Shown here piece by piece: positions 12,821 to 25,861 of a DNA stretch of 64,000 nucleotides. The first letter of the stretch is position 1, and each line of letters begins with the position of its first letter. A program made the translations under genes and the position numbers. Origin of the DNA: Chlorocebus sabaeus (Eukaryota > Chordata > Mammalia > Primates > Cercopithecidae); contig NC_132904.1 of the NCBI RefSeq assembly GCF_047675955.1, positions 59,701,435-59,765,434 on the forward strand, in the 5' to 3' direction. The notes beneath the pieces are model-generated. The model saw only the letters and a list, made by a program, of their open reading frames with translations, did no database searches and was not told the DNA's origin.

Positions 12821-13742
12821 GTTTGTATTGTGTTAATTTATCTCACAGAGTTACAGCTTTCCCTTCAAGAAGCCTTTCGCTAAGTCTGTTCTTGTGGAAT
12901 TTGGAAAGTGATATTTGGAAGCCCATACAGGGCTATGGTGAAAAAGGAAATATCTTCCGTTAAAAACTGTAAAGAAGCTTTCTGAGAAACTGCTTTGTGT
13001 TCTGTTAATTCATCTCACAGAGTTACATCTTTCCCTTCAAGACGCCTTTCGCTAAGGCTGTTCTTGTGTTATTTGGAAAGTGATATTTGGAAGCCCTTAG
13101 AGGGCTATGGTGAAAAAGGAAATATCTTCCGTTAAAAACTGGACCGAAGCTTTCTGAGAAACTGCTTTGTGTTCTGTTAATTCATCTCACAGTGTTACAG
13201 CTTTCCCCTCAGGAACCCTTTCGCTAAGACTGTTCTTGTGGAATTTGCAAAGTGATATTTGGAAGCCCGTAGAGTGCTATGGTAAAAAAGTAAATATCTT
13301 CCGTTAAAAACTGGAAAGAAGCTTTGTGAGAAACTGCTTTGTGTTCTGTTAATTCATCTCACAGAGTTACATCTTTGTCTTCAAGAATCCTTTCGCTAAG
13401 TCTTTTCTTGTGGAATTTGCTAAGTGATATTTCGAAGCCCAAAGAAAGTTTTGGTGAAAAAGGAAATAACTTCCGTTAAAAATTGCAAAGAAGCTTTCTG
13501 AGAAACTGCTTTGTGTTCTGTTAATTCATCTCACAGAGTTACAGCTTTCCCTTCTAGAAGCCTTTCGCTAAGACTGTCCTTGTGAAATTTGGAAAGTGAT
13601 ATTTGGAAACCCATAGAGGGCTATGGTGAAAAAGGAAATATCTTCCGTTAAAATCTGGAAAGAAGCTTTCTGACAAAACTGCTTTGTATTCTGTTAATTC
13701 ATCTCACAGAGTTACATCTTTCTCTACAAGAATTCTTTAGCT

Positions 13743-13778
13743 AAGGTTTTTCTTGTGGATAAGGTTTTTCTTGTGGAA
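13743..13778 (+). repeat. 18-bp micro-duplication inside a monomer
   Basis: The segment AAGGTTTTTCTTGTGGAT is followed directly by a second near-identical copy ending in GAA, which lengthens this one monomer by 18 bp. It looks like a replication-slippage event. No other monomer that I checked has it. Confidence 0.85.
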
Positions 13779-14799
13779 TTTGGAAAGTGATATTTGGAAG
13801 CCCATAGAGTGCTATGGTGAAAAAGGAAATGTCTTCCGTTAAAAACTGGAAAGAAGCTTTCTGAGAAACTGAATTGTGTTCTGTTAATTCATCTCACAGA
13901 GTTACATCTTTCACTTCAAGAAGCCTTTCGCTAAGGCTTTTCTTGTGGAATTTGCATAGAGATATTTGGAAGCCTATGGAGGGCTATGGTTAAATAGGAA
14001 ATATCTTCCGTTAAAAACTGGTTAGAAGCTTTCTGAGAAACTGCTTTGTGTTCTGTTAATTCATCTCACAGAGTTACATCTTTATCTTCAAGAATCCTTT
14101 CGCTAAGTCTTTTCTTGTGGAATTGCTAAGTGATATTTGGAAGCCCAAAGAAAGCTATGGTGAAAAAGGAAATATCTTGGGTTAAAAACTGGAAAGAAGC
14201 TTTCTGAGAAACTGCTTTGTGTACTGTTAATTCATCTCACAGAGTTACAGCTTTCCCTTCAAGAAGCCTTTCGCTCAGGCAGTTCTTGTGGAATTTGCAA
14301 AGTGATATTTGGAAGACCATAGAGGGCTATGGTGAAAAGGAAATATCTTCCGTTAAAAACTTGAAATAAGCTTTCTGAGAAACTGCTTGGTGTTCTCTTA
14401 ATTCATCTCACCGAGTTACAGATTTTCCTTCAAGAAGCCTTTCGCTAAGGCTGTTCTTGTGGAATTTGGAGTGTGATATTTGGAAGCCCAGGGAGGGCTG
14501 TGGTGAAAAAGGAAATATCTTCCGTTAAAAACTAGAAGGAAGATTTCTGAGAAACTGCTTTGTGTTCTGTTAATTCATCTCACAGAATTACATCTTTCCC
14601 TTCAAGAAGTCTTTCGCTATGGCTTTTCTTGTGGAATTTGCAAAGTTATATTTGGAAGTCCCTAGAGGGCCACGGTGAAAAAGGAAATATCTTCCGTTAA
14701 AAACTGGAAAGACCCTTTCTGAGAAAGTGCTTTGTGTTAGGTTATTTCATCTCAGAGAGTTACATCTTTATCTTCAAGAAGCCTTTCGCTAAGGCTTTT

Positions 14800-15390
14800 C
14801 TTGTGGAATTTGCTAAGTGATATTTGGAAGCCCAAAGAAAGCTGTGGTGAAAAAGGAAATATCTTCCGTTAAAAACTGGAAAGAAGCTTTCTGAGAAACT
14901 GCTTTGTGTTCTGTTAATTCATCTCACAGAGTTACATCTTTCTCTTTAAAAATTCTTTAGCTAAGGTTTTTCTTGTGGAATTTGCAAAGTGATATTTGGA
15001 AGCCCATACAGGGCTACGATGAAAAAGGAAATATCTTGCGTTAAAAACGGGAAAGAAGCTTTCTGACGAAACTGCTTGTGTTCTGTTAATTCATCTCACA
15101 GAGTTACATCTTTCCCCTCAAGAAATCTTTCGCTAATTCTGTTATTGTGGAATTTGAAAAGTGATATTTGGAAGCCCCTGGAGGGCTATGGTGAAAAAGG
15201 AAATATCTTCCGTTAAAAACGGAAAGAAGCTTTCTGGGAAACTGCTTTGTGTTCTGTAATTCATCTCAAAGAGTTACATCTTTCTCTTAAAGATGTCTTT
15301 CACTAAGGGTTTTCTTGTGGAATTTGCAAACTTATATTTGGAAGCCCATAGAGGGCCATGGTGAAAAAGGAAATATCTTCCGTTAAAAAC
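14800..15390 (+). repeat. Multi-monomer block shared with ~20300-20890
   Basis: Matches 20300-20890 at an offset of about 5501 bp (32 monomers). Shared rare features are CCCAAAGAAAGCTGTGG, TCTCTTTAAAAATTC, AAACGGGAAAG, GACGAAACTGC and GGGCCATGGTG. The copies differ by scattered substitutions, so the duplication is not recent. Confidence 0.8.
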
Positions 15391-16974
15391 CGGAAAGAAG
15401 CTTTCTGAGAAACTGCTTTGTGTTCTGATAATTCATCTCACAGAGTTACATCTTTCCCTTCAAGACGCCTTTCGCTAAGGCTGTTCTTGTGGAATTTGGA
15501 AAGTGATATTTGGAAGCCCATAGATTGTTATGGTGAAAAAGGAAATATCTTCCGTTAAAAACTGGAAAAAAGCTTTCTGACAAAACCGCTTTGTGTTCTG
15601 TTAGTTCATCTCACAGAGTTACATCTTTCACTTGAAGAAGCCTTTCGCTAAGGCTTTTCCTGTGGAATTTGCATAGTGATATTTGGAAGCCCATAGAGGG
15701 CTATGGTGAAAAAGGAAATATCTTCCGTTAAAAACTGGTAAGAAGCTTTCTGAAAAACTGCTTTGTGTTCTGTTAATTCATCTCACAGTGTTACGTCTTT
15801 ATCTTCAAGACGCCTTTCGCTAAGTCTTTTCTTGTGGAATTTGCAAAGTGATATTTGGAAGCCCAAAGGAAGCTATGGTGAAAAAGAAAATATCTTCCGT
15901 TAAAAACTGGAAAGAAGCTTTCTGAGAAACTGCTTTGTGTTCTGTTAATTCATCTCAGAATGTTACAGCTTTCCCTTCAAGAAGCCTTTCGCTAAAGCTG
16001 TTCTTGTGGAATTTGGAAAGTGATATTTAGAAACCCATAGAGGGTTATGTTGAAAAATGAAATATCTTCCGTTAAAAACTGGAAAGACGATATCTTAGAA
16101 ACGGCTTTGTTTTCTGTTAATTCATCTCACAGAGTTACATCTTTCCCTTCAAGAAACCTTTCGCTAAGACTGTTCTTGTGGAATTTGCAAAGTGATATTT
16201 GGAAGCCCATAGAGGGCTATGGTGAAAAAGGAAATATCTACCGTTAAAAACTGGAAAGAAGCTTTCTGAGAAACTGCTTTGTGTTCTGTTAATTCAACTC
16301 ACAGAGTTACATCTTTATCTTCAAGAAGCCTTTCGCTAAGTCTTTTCTTGTGGAATTTGCAAAGTGATATTTGGAAGCCCATAGAGGGCTATGGTGAAAA
16401 AGGAAATATCTTCCGTTAAAAACTGGAAAGAAGCTTTCTGAGAATCTGCTTTGTGTTCTGTTAACTCATCACACAGAGTTACAGCTTTCCTTCAAGAAGC
16501 CTTTAGCTAAGGCTTTTCTTGTGGAATTTGAAAAGTGATAATTGGAAGCCCATATAGGGCAATGGTGAAAAAGGAAATGTCTTCCATTAAAAACTGAAAA
16601 GAAGCTTTCTGAGAAACTGTTTTGTGTTCTCTCAATTCATCTCACAGAGTTACATATTTCCCTTAAAGAAGCTTTTCACTAAGGCTTTTCTTGTGGAATT
16701 TGCAATGTGATATTTGGAAGCCCATAGACTTCTATGGTGAAAATGGCAATATCTTCGGTTAAAAACTGGAAAGAAGCTTTCTGAGAAACTGCTTTGTGAT
16801 CCGTTAATTCATCTCACAAAGTTACAGCTTTCCCCTAAAGAACCCTTTCGCTAAGAATTTTCTTGTGGAATTTGCAAAGTGATATTTGGAAGATCATAGA
16901 AAGCTATGTTGAAAAGGAAATATCTTCCGTTAAAAACTGGAAAGAAGCTTTCTGAGACACTGCTTTGTGTTCTG

Positions 16975-17430
16975 TTAATTCATCTGACAGAGTTACAGCT
17001 TTCCCTTCAAGACGCCTTTCGCTAAGGCTGTTCTTGTGGAATTTGGTAAGGGATAATTGGAAGCCCGTATAGGGCTATGGTGAAAAAGGAAATATCTTCC
17101 ATTAAAAACTGTAAAGAAGCTTTCTGAGAAACTGCTTTGAAGTCTGTTAATTCATTTAGCAGAGTTACAGCTTTCCCTTCAAGAAGCTTTTCGCTAAGGC
17201 TGTTCTTCTGGAATTTGCAAAGCGATATTTGGAAGCCCATAGAGTTCTAGGGTGAAAAAGGAAATATCTTCAGTTAAAAACTCGAAAGAAGCTGCGTGAG
17301 TAACTGCTTTGTGTTCTGTAAATTCATCTCACAGAGTTACAGCTTTCCCCTCAAGAAGCCTTTCGCTAAGACTGTTCTTGTGGAATTTGCAAACTGATAT
17401 CTGGAAACCCATAGAGGGGTATGGTGAAAA
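16975..17430 (+). repeat. 860-bp-spaced block, copy 1
   Basis: Pairs with 17835-18290 at an offset of 860 bp (5 monomers). Shared variants: ATCTGACAGA, GTTTGAAGTCTGTTAATTCAT, GCAAAGCGATATTTGG, CATAGAGTTCT-type, AGCTGYGTGAGTAACTGC and GATATCTGGAA. This indicates a 5-monomer higher-order duplication within the old flank. Confidence 0.8.
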
Positions 17431-17834
17431 AGGAAATATCTTCCATTACAAAATGGAAAGAAGCTTTCTGAGGAACTGCTTTGTGTTCTGTTTATTCATC
17501 TCACAGAGTTACAGCTTTCACCTCAAGTGTCCTTTCGCTAAGACTGTTCTTGTGGAATTTCAAAAGTGATATTTGGAAGCTCATAGAGGGCTATGGTGAA
17601 AAAGGAAATATCTTGCGTTAAAAACTGGAAAGAAGCTTTCTGAGAAACTGCTTTGTGTTCTGTTAATTCATCTCACAGAGTTACATATTTACCTTCAAGA
17701 AGCTTTTCGCTAAGGCTTTTCTTGTGGAATTTGAAAGGTGATATTTGGAAGCAAATAGGAATCTACGGTGAAAAAGGAAATATCTTGCATTAAAAACTGG
17801 AAAGAAACTTTCTGAGAAACTGCTTTGTGTTCCG

Positions 17835-18290
17835 TTAATTCATCTGACAGAATTACAGCTTTCCCTTCAAGACGCCTTTCCCTAAGTCTGTTCTTGTGGA
17901 ATTTGGTAAGTGATATTTGGAAGCCCATAGAGGACTATGGTGAAAAAGGAAATATCTACAGTTAAAAACTCTAAAGAAGCTTTCTGAGAAACTGCTTTGA
18001 AGTCTGTTAATTCATCTAACAGAGTTACAGATTTCCCTTCAAGAAGCTTTTTGCTAAGGCTGTTCTTGTGGAATTTGCAAAGCGATATTTGGAAGCCCAC
18101 AGAGTTCTTTGGTGAAAAAGGAAATATCTTCAGTTAAAAACTGGAAAGAAGCTGTGTGAGTAACTGCTTTGTGTTCCGTAAATTCATCTCACAGAGTTAC
18201 AGCTTTCCCCTCAGTAAGCCTTTCTCTAAGACTGTTCTTGTGGAATTTGCAAAGTGATATCTGGAAGCCCAGAGAGGGGTGTGGTGAAAA
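17835..18290 (+). repeat. 860-bp-spaced block, copy 2
   Basis: Partner of 16975-17430. It keeps the same order of rare variants with additional substitutions, for example CTTTCCCTAAGTCTG in place of CTTTCGCTAAGGCTG. Similarity is clear for about 2.6 monomers. Confidence 0.8.
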
Positions 18291-19126
18291 AGGAAATATC
18301 TTCCTTTAAAAACTGGAAAGAAGCTTTCTGAGAAACTGCTTTGTGTTCTGTGAATTCACCTCACAGAGTTACATCTATATCTTAAACAAGCCTTTCGCTA
18401 AGGCTTTTTTTGTGGAATTTGGAAAGTGATATTTGGAAGCCCATAGAAAGCTATGTTGAAAAAGGAAATATCTTCCTTTAATAACTGGAAAGAAGCTTTC
18501 TGAGAAACTGCTTTGTATTGTGTTAATTTATCTCACAGAGTTACAGCTTTCCCTTCAAGAAGCCTTTCGCTAAGACTGTTCTTGTGGAATTTGGAAAGTG
18601 ATATTCGGAAGCCCATAGAGGCCTATGGTGAAAAAGGAAATATCTTCCGTAAAAACTGGAAGGAAGCTTTCTGAGAAACTGCTTTGTGTTCTGTTAATTC
18701 ATCTCACAGAGTTACACCTTTCCCTTCAAGAAGCCTTTCTCTAAGGCTGTTCTTATGGAATTTGGAAAGTGATATTTGGAAGCCCATAGAGGGCTATGGA
18801 GAAAAAGGAATATCTTCCGTTAAAAACTGGAAAGCAGCTTTCTGACAAAACTGCTTTGTGATCTGTTAATTCATGTCACAGTGTTACAGCTTTCCCCTCA
18901 AGAACCCTTTCGCTAAGATTGTTCTTGTGGAATATGCAAAGTGATATTTGGAAGGCCCTAGAGGGCTGTGGTGAAAAAGGAAATATCGTTAGTTAAATAC
19001 TGGAAAGAAACTTTCTGAGAAACTGCTTTGTGTTCTTTAAATTCATCTCACTGAGTTACATCTTTCCCTTCAAGACGCCTTTCGCTAAGGCTGTTCTTGT
19101 GTTATTTGGAAATTGATATTTGGAAG

Positions 19127-19549
19127 CCCATAGAGGGCTATGGTGAAAAAGGAAATATCTTCCGTTAAAAACTGGAAAGAAGCTTTCTGAGAAACTCCTT
19201 TGTGTTCTGTAAATTCATTTCACAGAGTTACACCTTTATCTTCAAGAAGTCTTTCCCTAAGTCTTTTCTTGTGGAATTTGGAAAGTGATATTTGGAAGCC
19301 CATTGAAATCTACGGTGAAAAAGAAAATATCTTCCTTTAAAAACTGGACAGAAGCTTTCTCAGAAACTGCTTTGTGTTCTGTTAATTCATGCAACAGAGG
19401 TGTAGCTTTCCCTTCAAGAAGTCTTTCGCTAAGAGTGTTCTTGTGGAATTTGCAAAGTGATATTTGGAAGCCCTTAGAGGGCTATGGGTAAAAAAGGAAA
19501 AATATTCCGTTACAAACTGGAAAGAAGCTTTCTGAGAAACTGCTTTGTG
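19127..19549 (+). repeat. Near-identical 516-bp tandem duplication, copy 1
   Basis: A 423 bp stretch that I read as identical to 19643-20065 at an offset of exactly 516 bp (three monomers). It includes uncommon sites such as CATGCAACAGAGGTGTAGC, ATCTACGGTGAAAAAGAAA and GGGTAAAAAAGGAAAAATATT. Identity stops at CCCATAGAG on the left and at GTGA versus GTGT on the right. Confidence 0.9.
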
Positions 19550-19642
19550 ATCTGTTAATTCATGTCACAGAGTTACAGCTTTCCCCTCAAGAAGCCTTAA
19601 CTAAGACTGTTCTTGTCGAATTTACAAAGTGATATTTGGCAT

Positions 19643-20065
19643 CCCATAGAGGGCTATGGTGAAAAAGGAAATATCTTCCGTTAAAAACTGGAAAGAAGCT
19701 TTCTGAGAAACTCCTTTGTGTTCTGTAAATTCATTTCACAGAGTTACACCTTTATCTTCAAGAAGTCTTTCCCTAAGTCTTTTCTTGTGGAATTTGGAAA
19801 GTGATATTTGGAAGCCCATTGAAATCTACGGTGAAAAAGAAAATATCTTCCTTTAAAAACTGGACAGAAGCTTTCTCAGAAACTGCTTTGTGTTCTGTTA
19901 ATTCATGCAACAGAGGTGTAGCTTTCCCTTCAAGAAGTCTTTCGCTAAGAGTGTTCTTGTGGAATTTGCAAAGTGATATTTGGAAGCCCTTAGAGGGCTA
20001 TGGGTAAAAAAGGAAAAATATTCCGTTACAAACTGGAAAGAAGCTTTCTGAGAAACTGCTTTGTG
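19643..20065 (+). repeat. Near-identical 516-bp tandem duplication, copy 2
   Basis: Second copy of 19127-19549. It stands out because the surrounding old flank is heterogeneous, so this is a recent local event: unequal exchange or replication slippage over three monomers. Confidence 0.9.
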
Positions 20066-20299
20066 TTCTGTTAATTCATATCACAGAGTTACATCTTTCT
20101 CTTCAAGAATTCTTTCTCTAAGGTTTTTCTTGTGGAATATGCAAAGTGATATTTGGAAGCCCAAACAGGGCTATGGTGAAAAAGGAAATATCTTCCGTAA
20201 AAACCTGGAAAGAAGCTTTCTGAGAAACTGCTTTGTGTTCTGTTAATTCATCTCACAGAGTTACATCTTTCCCTTCAAGAAGCCTTTCACTAAGGCTGT

Positions 20300-20890
20300 T
20301 CTTGTGGAATTTGGAAAGTGATATTTGGAAGCCCAAAGAAAGCTGTGGTGAAAAAGGAAATACCTTCCGTTAAAAACTGGAAATAAGCTTTCTGAGAAAC
20401 TGCTTTGTGTTCTGTTAATTCATCTCACAGAGTTACATCTTTCTCTTTAAAAATTCTTTAGCTAAGGTTTTTCTTGTGGAATTTGCAAAGTGATATTTGG
20501 AAGCCCATACAGGGCTACGGTGAAAAAGGAAATATCTTGCGTTAAAAACGGGAAAGAAGCTTTCTGACGAAACTGCTTTGTGTTCTGTTAATTCATCTCA
20601 CAGAGTTACATCTTTCCCCTCAAGAAGCCTTTCGCTAATTCTGTTATTGTGGAATTTGCAAAGTTATATTTGGAAGCCCCTAGAGGGCTATGGTGAAAAA
20701 GGAAATATCTTCCGTTAAAAACGTAAAGAAGCTTTCTCGGAAACTACTTTGTGTTCTGTTAATTCATCTCAAAGAGTTACATCTTTCCCTTAAAGAAGTC
20801 TTTCGCTAAGGGTTTTCTTGTGGAATTTGCAAAGCTATATTTGGAATGCCATAGAGGGCCATGGTGAAAAAGGAAATATCTTCCTTTAAA
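20300..20890 (+). repeat. Multi-monomer block shared with ~14800-15390
   Basis: Partner of the block at 14800-15390. It carries the same unusual GACGAAACTGC insertion-like variant and the AAACGGGAAAG change. Flanking monomers on the left do not match, so a block boundary lies near 20300. Confidence 0.8.
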
Positions 20891-22100
20891 AACTGGAAAG
20901 AAGCTTTCTGAGAAACTGCTTTGTGTTCTGTTAATTCATCTCATAGAGTTATAGGTTTCAACTCAAGAAGCCTTTCGCTGAGACTGTTCTTGTGGAATTT
21001 CACAGTTATATTTGGAAACCCATAGAGGGCTATGTTGGAAAAGGAAATATCTTCCGTTAAAAAGTGGAAAGAAGCTTTCTCAGAAACTGCTTTGTGTTCT
21101 GTTAATTCATCTCAAGGGGTTACATCTTTATCTTCAAGAAGCCTTTCGCTAAGGCTTTTCTTACGGAATTTTCAAAGTGATATTTGGAAGCCCATAGAAA
21201 GCTTTGTTGAAAAAGGAAATCTATTCCGTTAAGAAGTGGAAAGAAGCTTTCTGAGAAACTGCTTTGTGTTCTGTTAATTCATCACACAGAGTTACAGCTT
21301 TCCCTTCAAGTACCCTTTCGCTAAGACTGTTTTTGTAGAATTGGCAAAGTGATATTTGGAAGCCCATAGTGGCCTATGGTGAAAAAGGTAATATCTTCCG
21401 TAAAAAAGGGGTAAGAAGCTTTCTGAGAAACTGCTTTGTGTTCTGTTAATTCATCTCACAGAGTTACATCTTTCCCTTCAAGAAGCCTTTCGCTAAGGCT
21501 GTTCTTGTGGAATTGGCAAAATGATATTTGGAAGCCCATAGAGGGCTATGGTGAAAAAGGAAATATCTTCTGTTCAAAACTGGAAAGAAGCTTTCTGAGA
21601 AACTGCTCTGTGTTCTCTTATTTGATCTCACAGATTTACATCTTTCCCTTCAAGAAGCCTTTCGCTAAGGCTGTTCTTGTGGAATTGGCAAAGTGATATT
21701 TGCAAGCCCATAGAGGGCTACGGTGAAAAAGGAAATATCTTCCGTTCAAAACTGGAAAGAAGCTTTCTGAGAAACTGCTCTGTTTTCTGTTAATTCATCT
21801 CACAGAGTTACAGCTTTCCCTTCTAGATCCTTTCGCTAAGGCTTTTCTTGTGGAATTCGGAAGGTGATATTTGTAAGCCCATAGAAAGCTATGGAGATAA
21901 AGGAAATATCTTCCGTTAAAAACTGGACAGAAGCTTTCTGAGAAACTTCTTTGTGTTCTGTTAATTCATCTCACAGAGTTACATCTTTCACTTCTAGAAT
22001 CCTTTCGCAAAAGCTTTTCTTGTGGAATTGGCAAAGTGATATTTGGAAGCCCATAGAGGGCTATGGCGAAAAAGGAAATATCTTCCGTTAAAAACTGGAA

Positions 22101-22147
22101 AGAAGCCTTTCGCTAAGACTGCTCTTGTCGAATTTGCAAAGTGATAT
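22101..22147 (+). repeat. Monomer with internal 67-bp deletion (site 1)
   Basis: The sequence jumps from CTGGAAAGAAG directly into CCTTTCGCTAAGACTG, skipping the first ~67 bp of the monomer (from CTTTCTGAG to CCCTTCAAGAAG). AGAAG occurs at both ends of the missing part, so short direct repeats probably mediated the deletion. The HindIII site is lost. The same deletion occurs at 25815. Confidence 0.85.
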
Positions 22148-25100
22148 TTGGAAGCCCATAGAGGGAAAAGGTGAAAAAGGAAATATCTTCTGTTCAAAAC
22201 TGGAAAGAAGCTTTCTGAGAAACTGCTCTGTGTTCTGTTAATTCATCTCACAGAGTTCCATCTTTCCCTTCAAGAAGCCTTTCGCTAAGGCTGTTCTTGT
22301 GGAATTGGCAAAGTGATATTTGGAAGCCCATAGAGGGCTACGGTGAAAAAGGAAATATCTTCCGTTCTAAACTGGAAAGAAGCTTTCTGAGAAACTGCTC
22401 TGTGTTCTGTTTATTCATCTCACAGAGTTACATCTTTCCCTTCAAGAAGCCTTTCGCTAAGGCTGTTCTTGTGGAATTGGCAAAGTGATATTTGGAAGCC
22501 CATAGATTGCTATGGTTGAAAAGGAAACATCGTCCGTTCAAAACTGGAAAGAAGCTTCCTGAGAAACTGCTCTGTGTTCCTTTAATTCATCTCACAGAGT
22601 TACATCTTTCCCTTCAAGGAGACTTTCGCTAAGGGTGTTCTTGTGGAATTGGCAAAGTGATATTTAGAAGCCCATAGAGGGCTAGGGTGAAAAAGGAAAT
22701 ATCTTCCGTTCAAAACTGGAAAGAAGCTTTCTGAGAAACTGCTCTGTGTTCTCTTAATTCATCTCACAGAGTTACATCTTTCCCTTTAAGAAGCCTTTCG
22801 CTAAGGCTGTTCTTGTGGAATAGGCAAAGTGATATTTGGAAGCCCATAGAGGTTTATGGTGAAAAAGGAAATATCTTCCGTTCAAAACTGGCAAGAAGCT
22901 TTCTGAGAAACTACTTGGTGTTCTGATAATTCATCTCACAGAGTTACACCTTCATCTACAAGAATCCTTTCGCTAAGCCTTTTCTTGTGGAATTTGGAAT
23001 GTTTTATTTGGAAGCCCATAGAAAGCTATGGAGATAAAGGAAATATCTTTCATTAAAAACTGGAAAGAAGCTTTCTGAGAAACTGCTTTGTGTTCTGTTA
23101 ATTCCTCTCACAGAGTTACAGCTTTCCCTTCAAGAAGCCTTTCGCTAAGACTGTTATTGTGGAATTTGCAAAGTGATATTTGGAAGCCCATAGAGTGCTA
23201 TGGTAAAAAAGGAAATATTTTCCGTAAAAAAACTGGAAAGAAGATTTCTGAGATACTGCTTTGTGTTCTGTTAATTCATCTCACAGAGTTACTGCTTTCC
23301 CCTCAACATGCCTTTCGCTAAGACTGTTCTTGTAAAATTTGCAAAGTGATATTTGGAAGCCCATGGAGGGCTATGGTGAAAAAGGAATTATCTTCCGTTC
23401 AAAACTGGAAAGAAGTTTTCTGAGAAACTGCTCTGTGTTCCGTTAATTCATCTCACAAAGTTACATCTTTCCCTTCAAGAAGCCTTTCCCTAAGGCTGTT
23501 CTTGTGGAATTGGCAAAGTGATATTTGGAAGCCCATAGAGGGCTACGGTGAAAAGGAAATATCTTCCGTTGTAAACTGGAGAGAAGCTTTCTGAGAAACT
23601 GCTCTGTGTTCTGTTAATTTATCTCACAGAGTTCCATCTTTCCCTTCAAGAAGCCTTTCGCTAAGGCTGTTTTTGTGGAATTGGCAAAGTGATATTTGGA
23701 AGCCCCTAGAGGGCTACGGTGAAAAAGGAAATATCTTCCGTTCTGAACTGGAAAGAAGTTTTCTGAGAAACTTCTCTGTGTACTGTTAATTCATCTCACA
23801 GAGTTATATCTTTCCCTTCAAGACGCCTTTCGCTAAGGCTGTTCTTGTGGAATTGGCAAAGGGATATTTGGAAGCCCATAGAGGGCTATGGTGAAAAAGG
23901 AAATATCGTCCGTTCAAACTGGAAAGAAGCTTTCTGAGAAACTGCTCTGTGTTCTGTTAATTCATCTCACAGAGTTACATCTTTCCCTTCAAGAAGCCTT
24001 TCGCTAAGGCTGTTCTTGTGCAATTGGCAAAGGGATATTTGGAAGCCCATAGAGGGCTATGGTGAAAAAGGAAATATCTTCCGTTCAAAACTGGAAAGAA
24101 GCTTTCTGAGAAACTGCTCTGTGTTCTGTTAATTCATCTCACAGAGTTACATCTTTCCCTTCAAGAAGCCTTTCGCTAACGCTGTTCTTGTGGAATTGGC
24201 AAAGGGATATTTGGAAGCCCACAGAGGGCTAGGGTGAAAAAGGAAATATATTCCGTTCAAAACTAGAAAGAAGCCTTCTGAGAAACTGCTCTGTGTTCTG
24301 TTAATTCATCTCACAGAGTTACATCTTTCCCTTCAAGAAGCCTATCGCTAAGTCTGTTCATGTGGAATTGGCAAAGGGATATTTGGAAGCCCATAGAGGG
24401 CTACGGTGAAAAAGGAAATATCTTCCGTTCAAAACTGGAAAGAAGTTTTCTGAGTAACTGTTCTGTGTTCTTTTAATTCATCTCACAGAGTTACATCTTT
24501 CCCTTCAAGAAGCCTTTCTCTAAAGCTGTTCTTGTGGAATTTGCAATGTGATATATGGAAGTCCACAGAGGGCTACGGTGAAAAAGGAAATATCTTCCGT
24601 TCAAAACTGGAAAGAAGCTTTCTGAGTAACTGTTCTGTGTTCTTTTAATTCATCTCACAGAGTTACATCTTTCCCTTCCACTAGCCTTTCGCTAAGGCTG
24701 TTCTTGTGGAATTGGCAAAGTGATATTAGGAAGCCCATAGAGGGCTATGGTGAAAAAGGAAATATCTTCTGTTCAAAACTGGAAAGAAGCTTTATGAGAA
24801 AATGCTCTGTGTTCTCTTATTTGATCTCACAGAGTTACATCTTTCCCTTCAAGAAGCCTTTCGCTAAGGCTGTTCTTGTGGAATTGGCAAAGTGATATTT
24901 GGAAGCCCATAGAGGGCTACGGTGAAAAAGGAAATATCTTCCGTTCAAAACTGGAAAGAAGCTTTCTGAGAAACTGCTTTGTGTTCTGTTAATTCATCTC
25001 ACAGAGTTAGAGCTTTCCCTTCAAGAAGATTTCGCTAAGACTGTTCTTGTGGAATTTGCAAAATGATATTTGGAAGCCCTTAGAGGGCTATGGTGAAAAA

Positions 25101-25814
25101 GGAAATATCTTCTTTTAATACCTGGAAAGAAGCTTTCTGAGAAACTGCTTTGTTTTCTGTTAATTCATCTCACAGAGTTACATCTTTCCCTTCTATATCC
25201 TTTCGCTAAGGCTTTTCTTGTGGAATTTGTAAAGTGATATTTGTAAGCCCATAGAAAGCTATGGAGATAAGGGAAATATCTTCCGTTAAAAACTGGAAAG
25301 AAGCTTTCTGAGAAACTGCTTTGTGTTCTGTTAATTCAACTCACAGAGTTACATCTTTCCCTTCTAGAATCCTTTCACTAAAGCTTTTCTTGTGGAATTT
25401 GCAAAGTGATATTTGGAAGCCCATAGAGGGCTACGGTGAAAAAGGAAATATATTCCGTTAAAAACTGGAAAGGATCTGTCTGAGAAACTGCTTTGTGTTC
25501 TGTTAATTCATCTCACAGAGTTACAGCTTTCCCCTCAAGAAGCCTTTCGCTAATTCTGTTATTGTGGAATTTGCAAAGTGATATTTGGAAGCCCATAGAG
25601 GGCTATGGTGATAAAGGAAATATCTTCCGTTAAAAACTGGAAAGAAGCTTTCTGAGATACTGCTTTGTGTTCTGTTAATTCATCTCACAGAGTTACATCT
25701 TTCCCTTCTAGAATCCTTTCGCTGAGGCTCTTTTTGTGGAATTTGCAGACTGATATTTAGAAGCCCATAGAGGGCTCTGGTGAAAAAGGAAATATATTCC
25801 GTTAAAAACTGGAA

Positions 25815-25861
25815 AGAAGCCTTTCGCTAAGACTGTTCTTGTCGAATTTGCAAAGTGGTAT
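25815..25861 (+). repeat. Monomer with internal 67-bp deletion (site 2)
   Basis: Same junction as at 22101 (GGAAAGAAG joined to CCTTTCGCTAAGACTG), with the same downstream CTTGTCGAATTTGCAAAG variant. Shared flanking variants, including the TTGTAAGCCCATAGAAAGC monomer upstream in both, indicate that one deletion event was copied with its surroundings, with later insertions between. Confidence 0.85.

Larger units (their letters stand above)
6473..21440 (+). repeat. Alpha satellite, divergent ('old') monomers
   Basis: About 87 tandem monomers in the same orientation and register as the first block. They carry the old-type diagnostic bases (GCTTTGTG, TTTGCAAAG, TTAAAAACTGG). Compared with the right half, sequence is heterogeneous, with frequent single-base changes, 1-2 bp indels and variants such as CTTATCTTCAAGAATCC or CCCTTCTAGAATCC in the middle of the monomer. 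Long-range similarity shows that multi-monomer blocks were copied within this flank (listed separately). No interspersed element or gene was seen in the stretch. ORFs of 60-86 codons are monomer readings on either strand. Confidence 0.97.
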
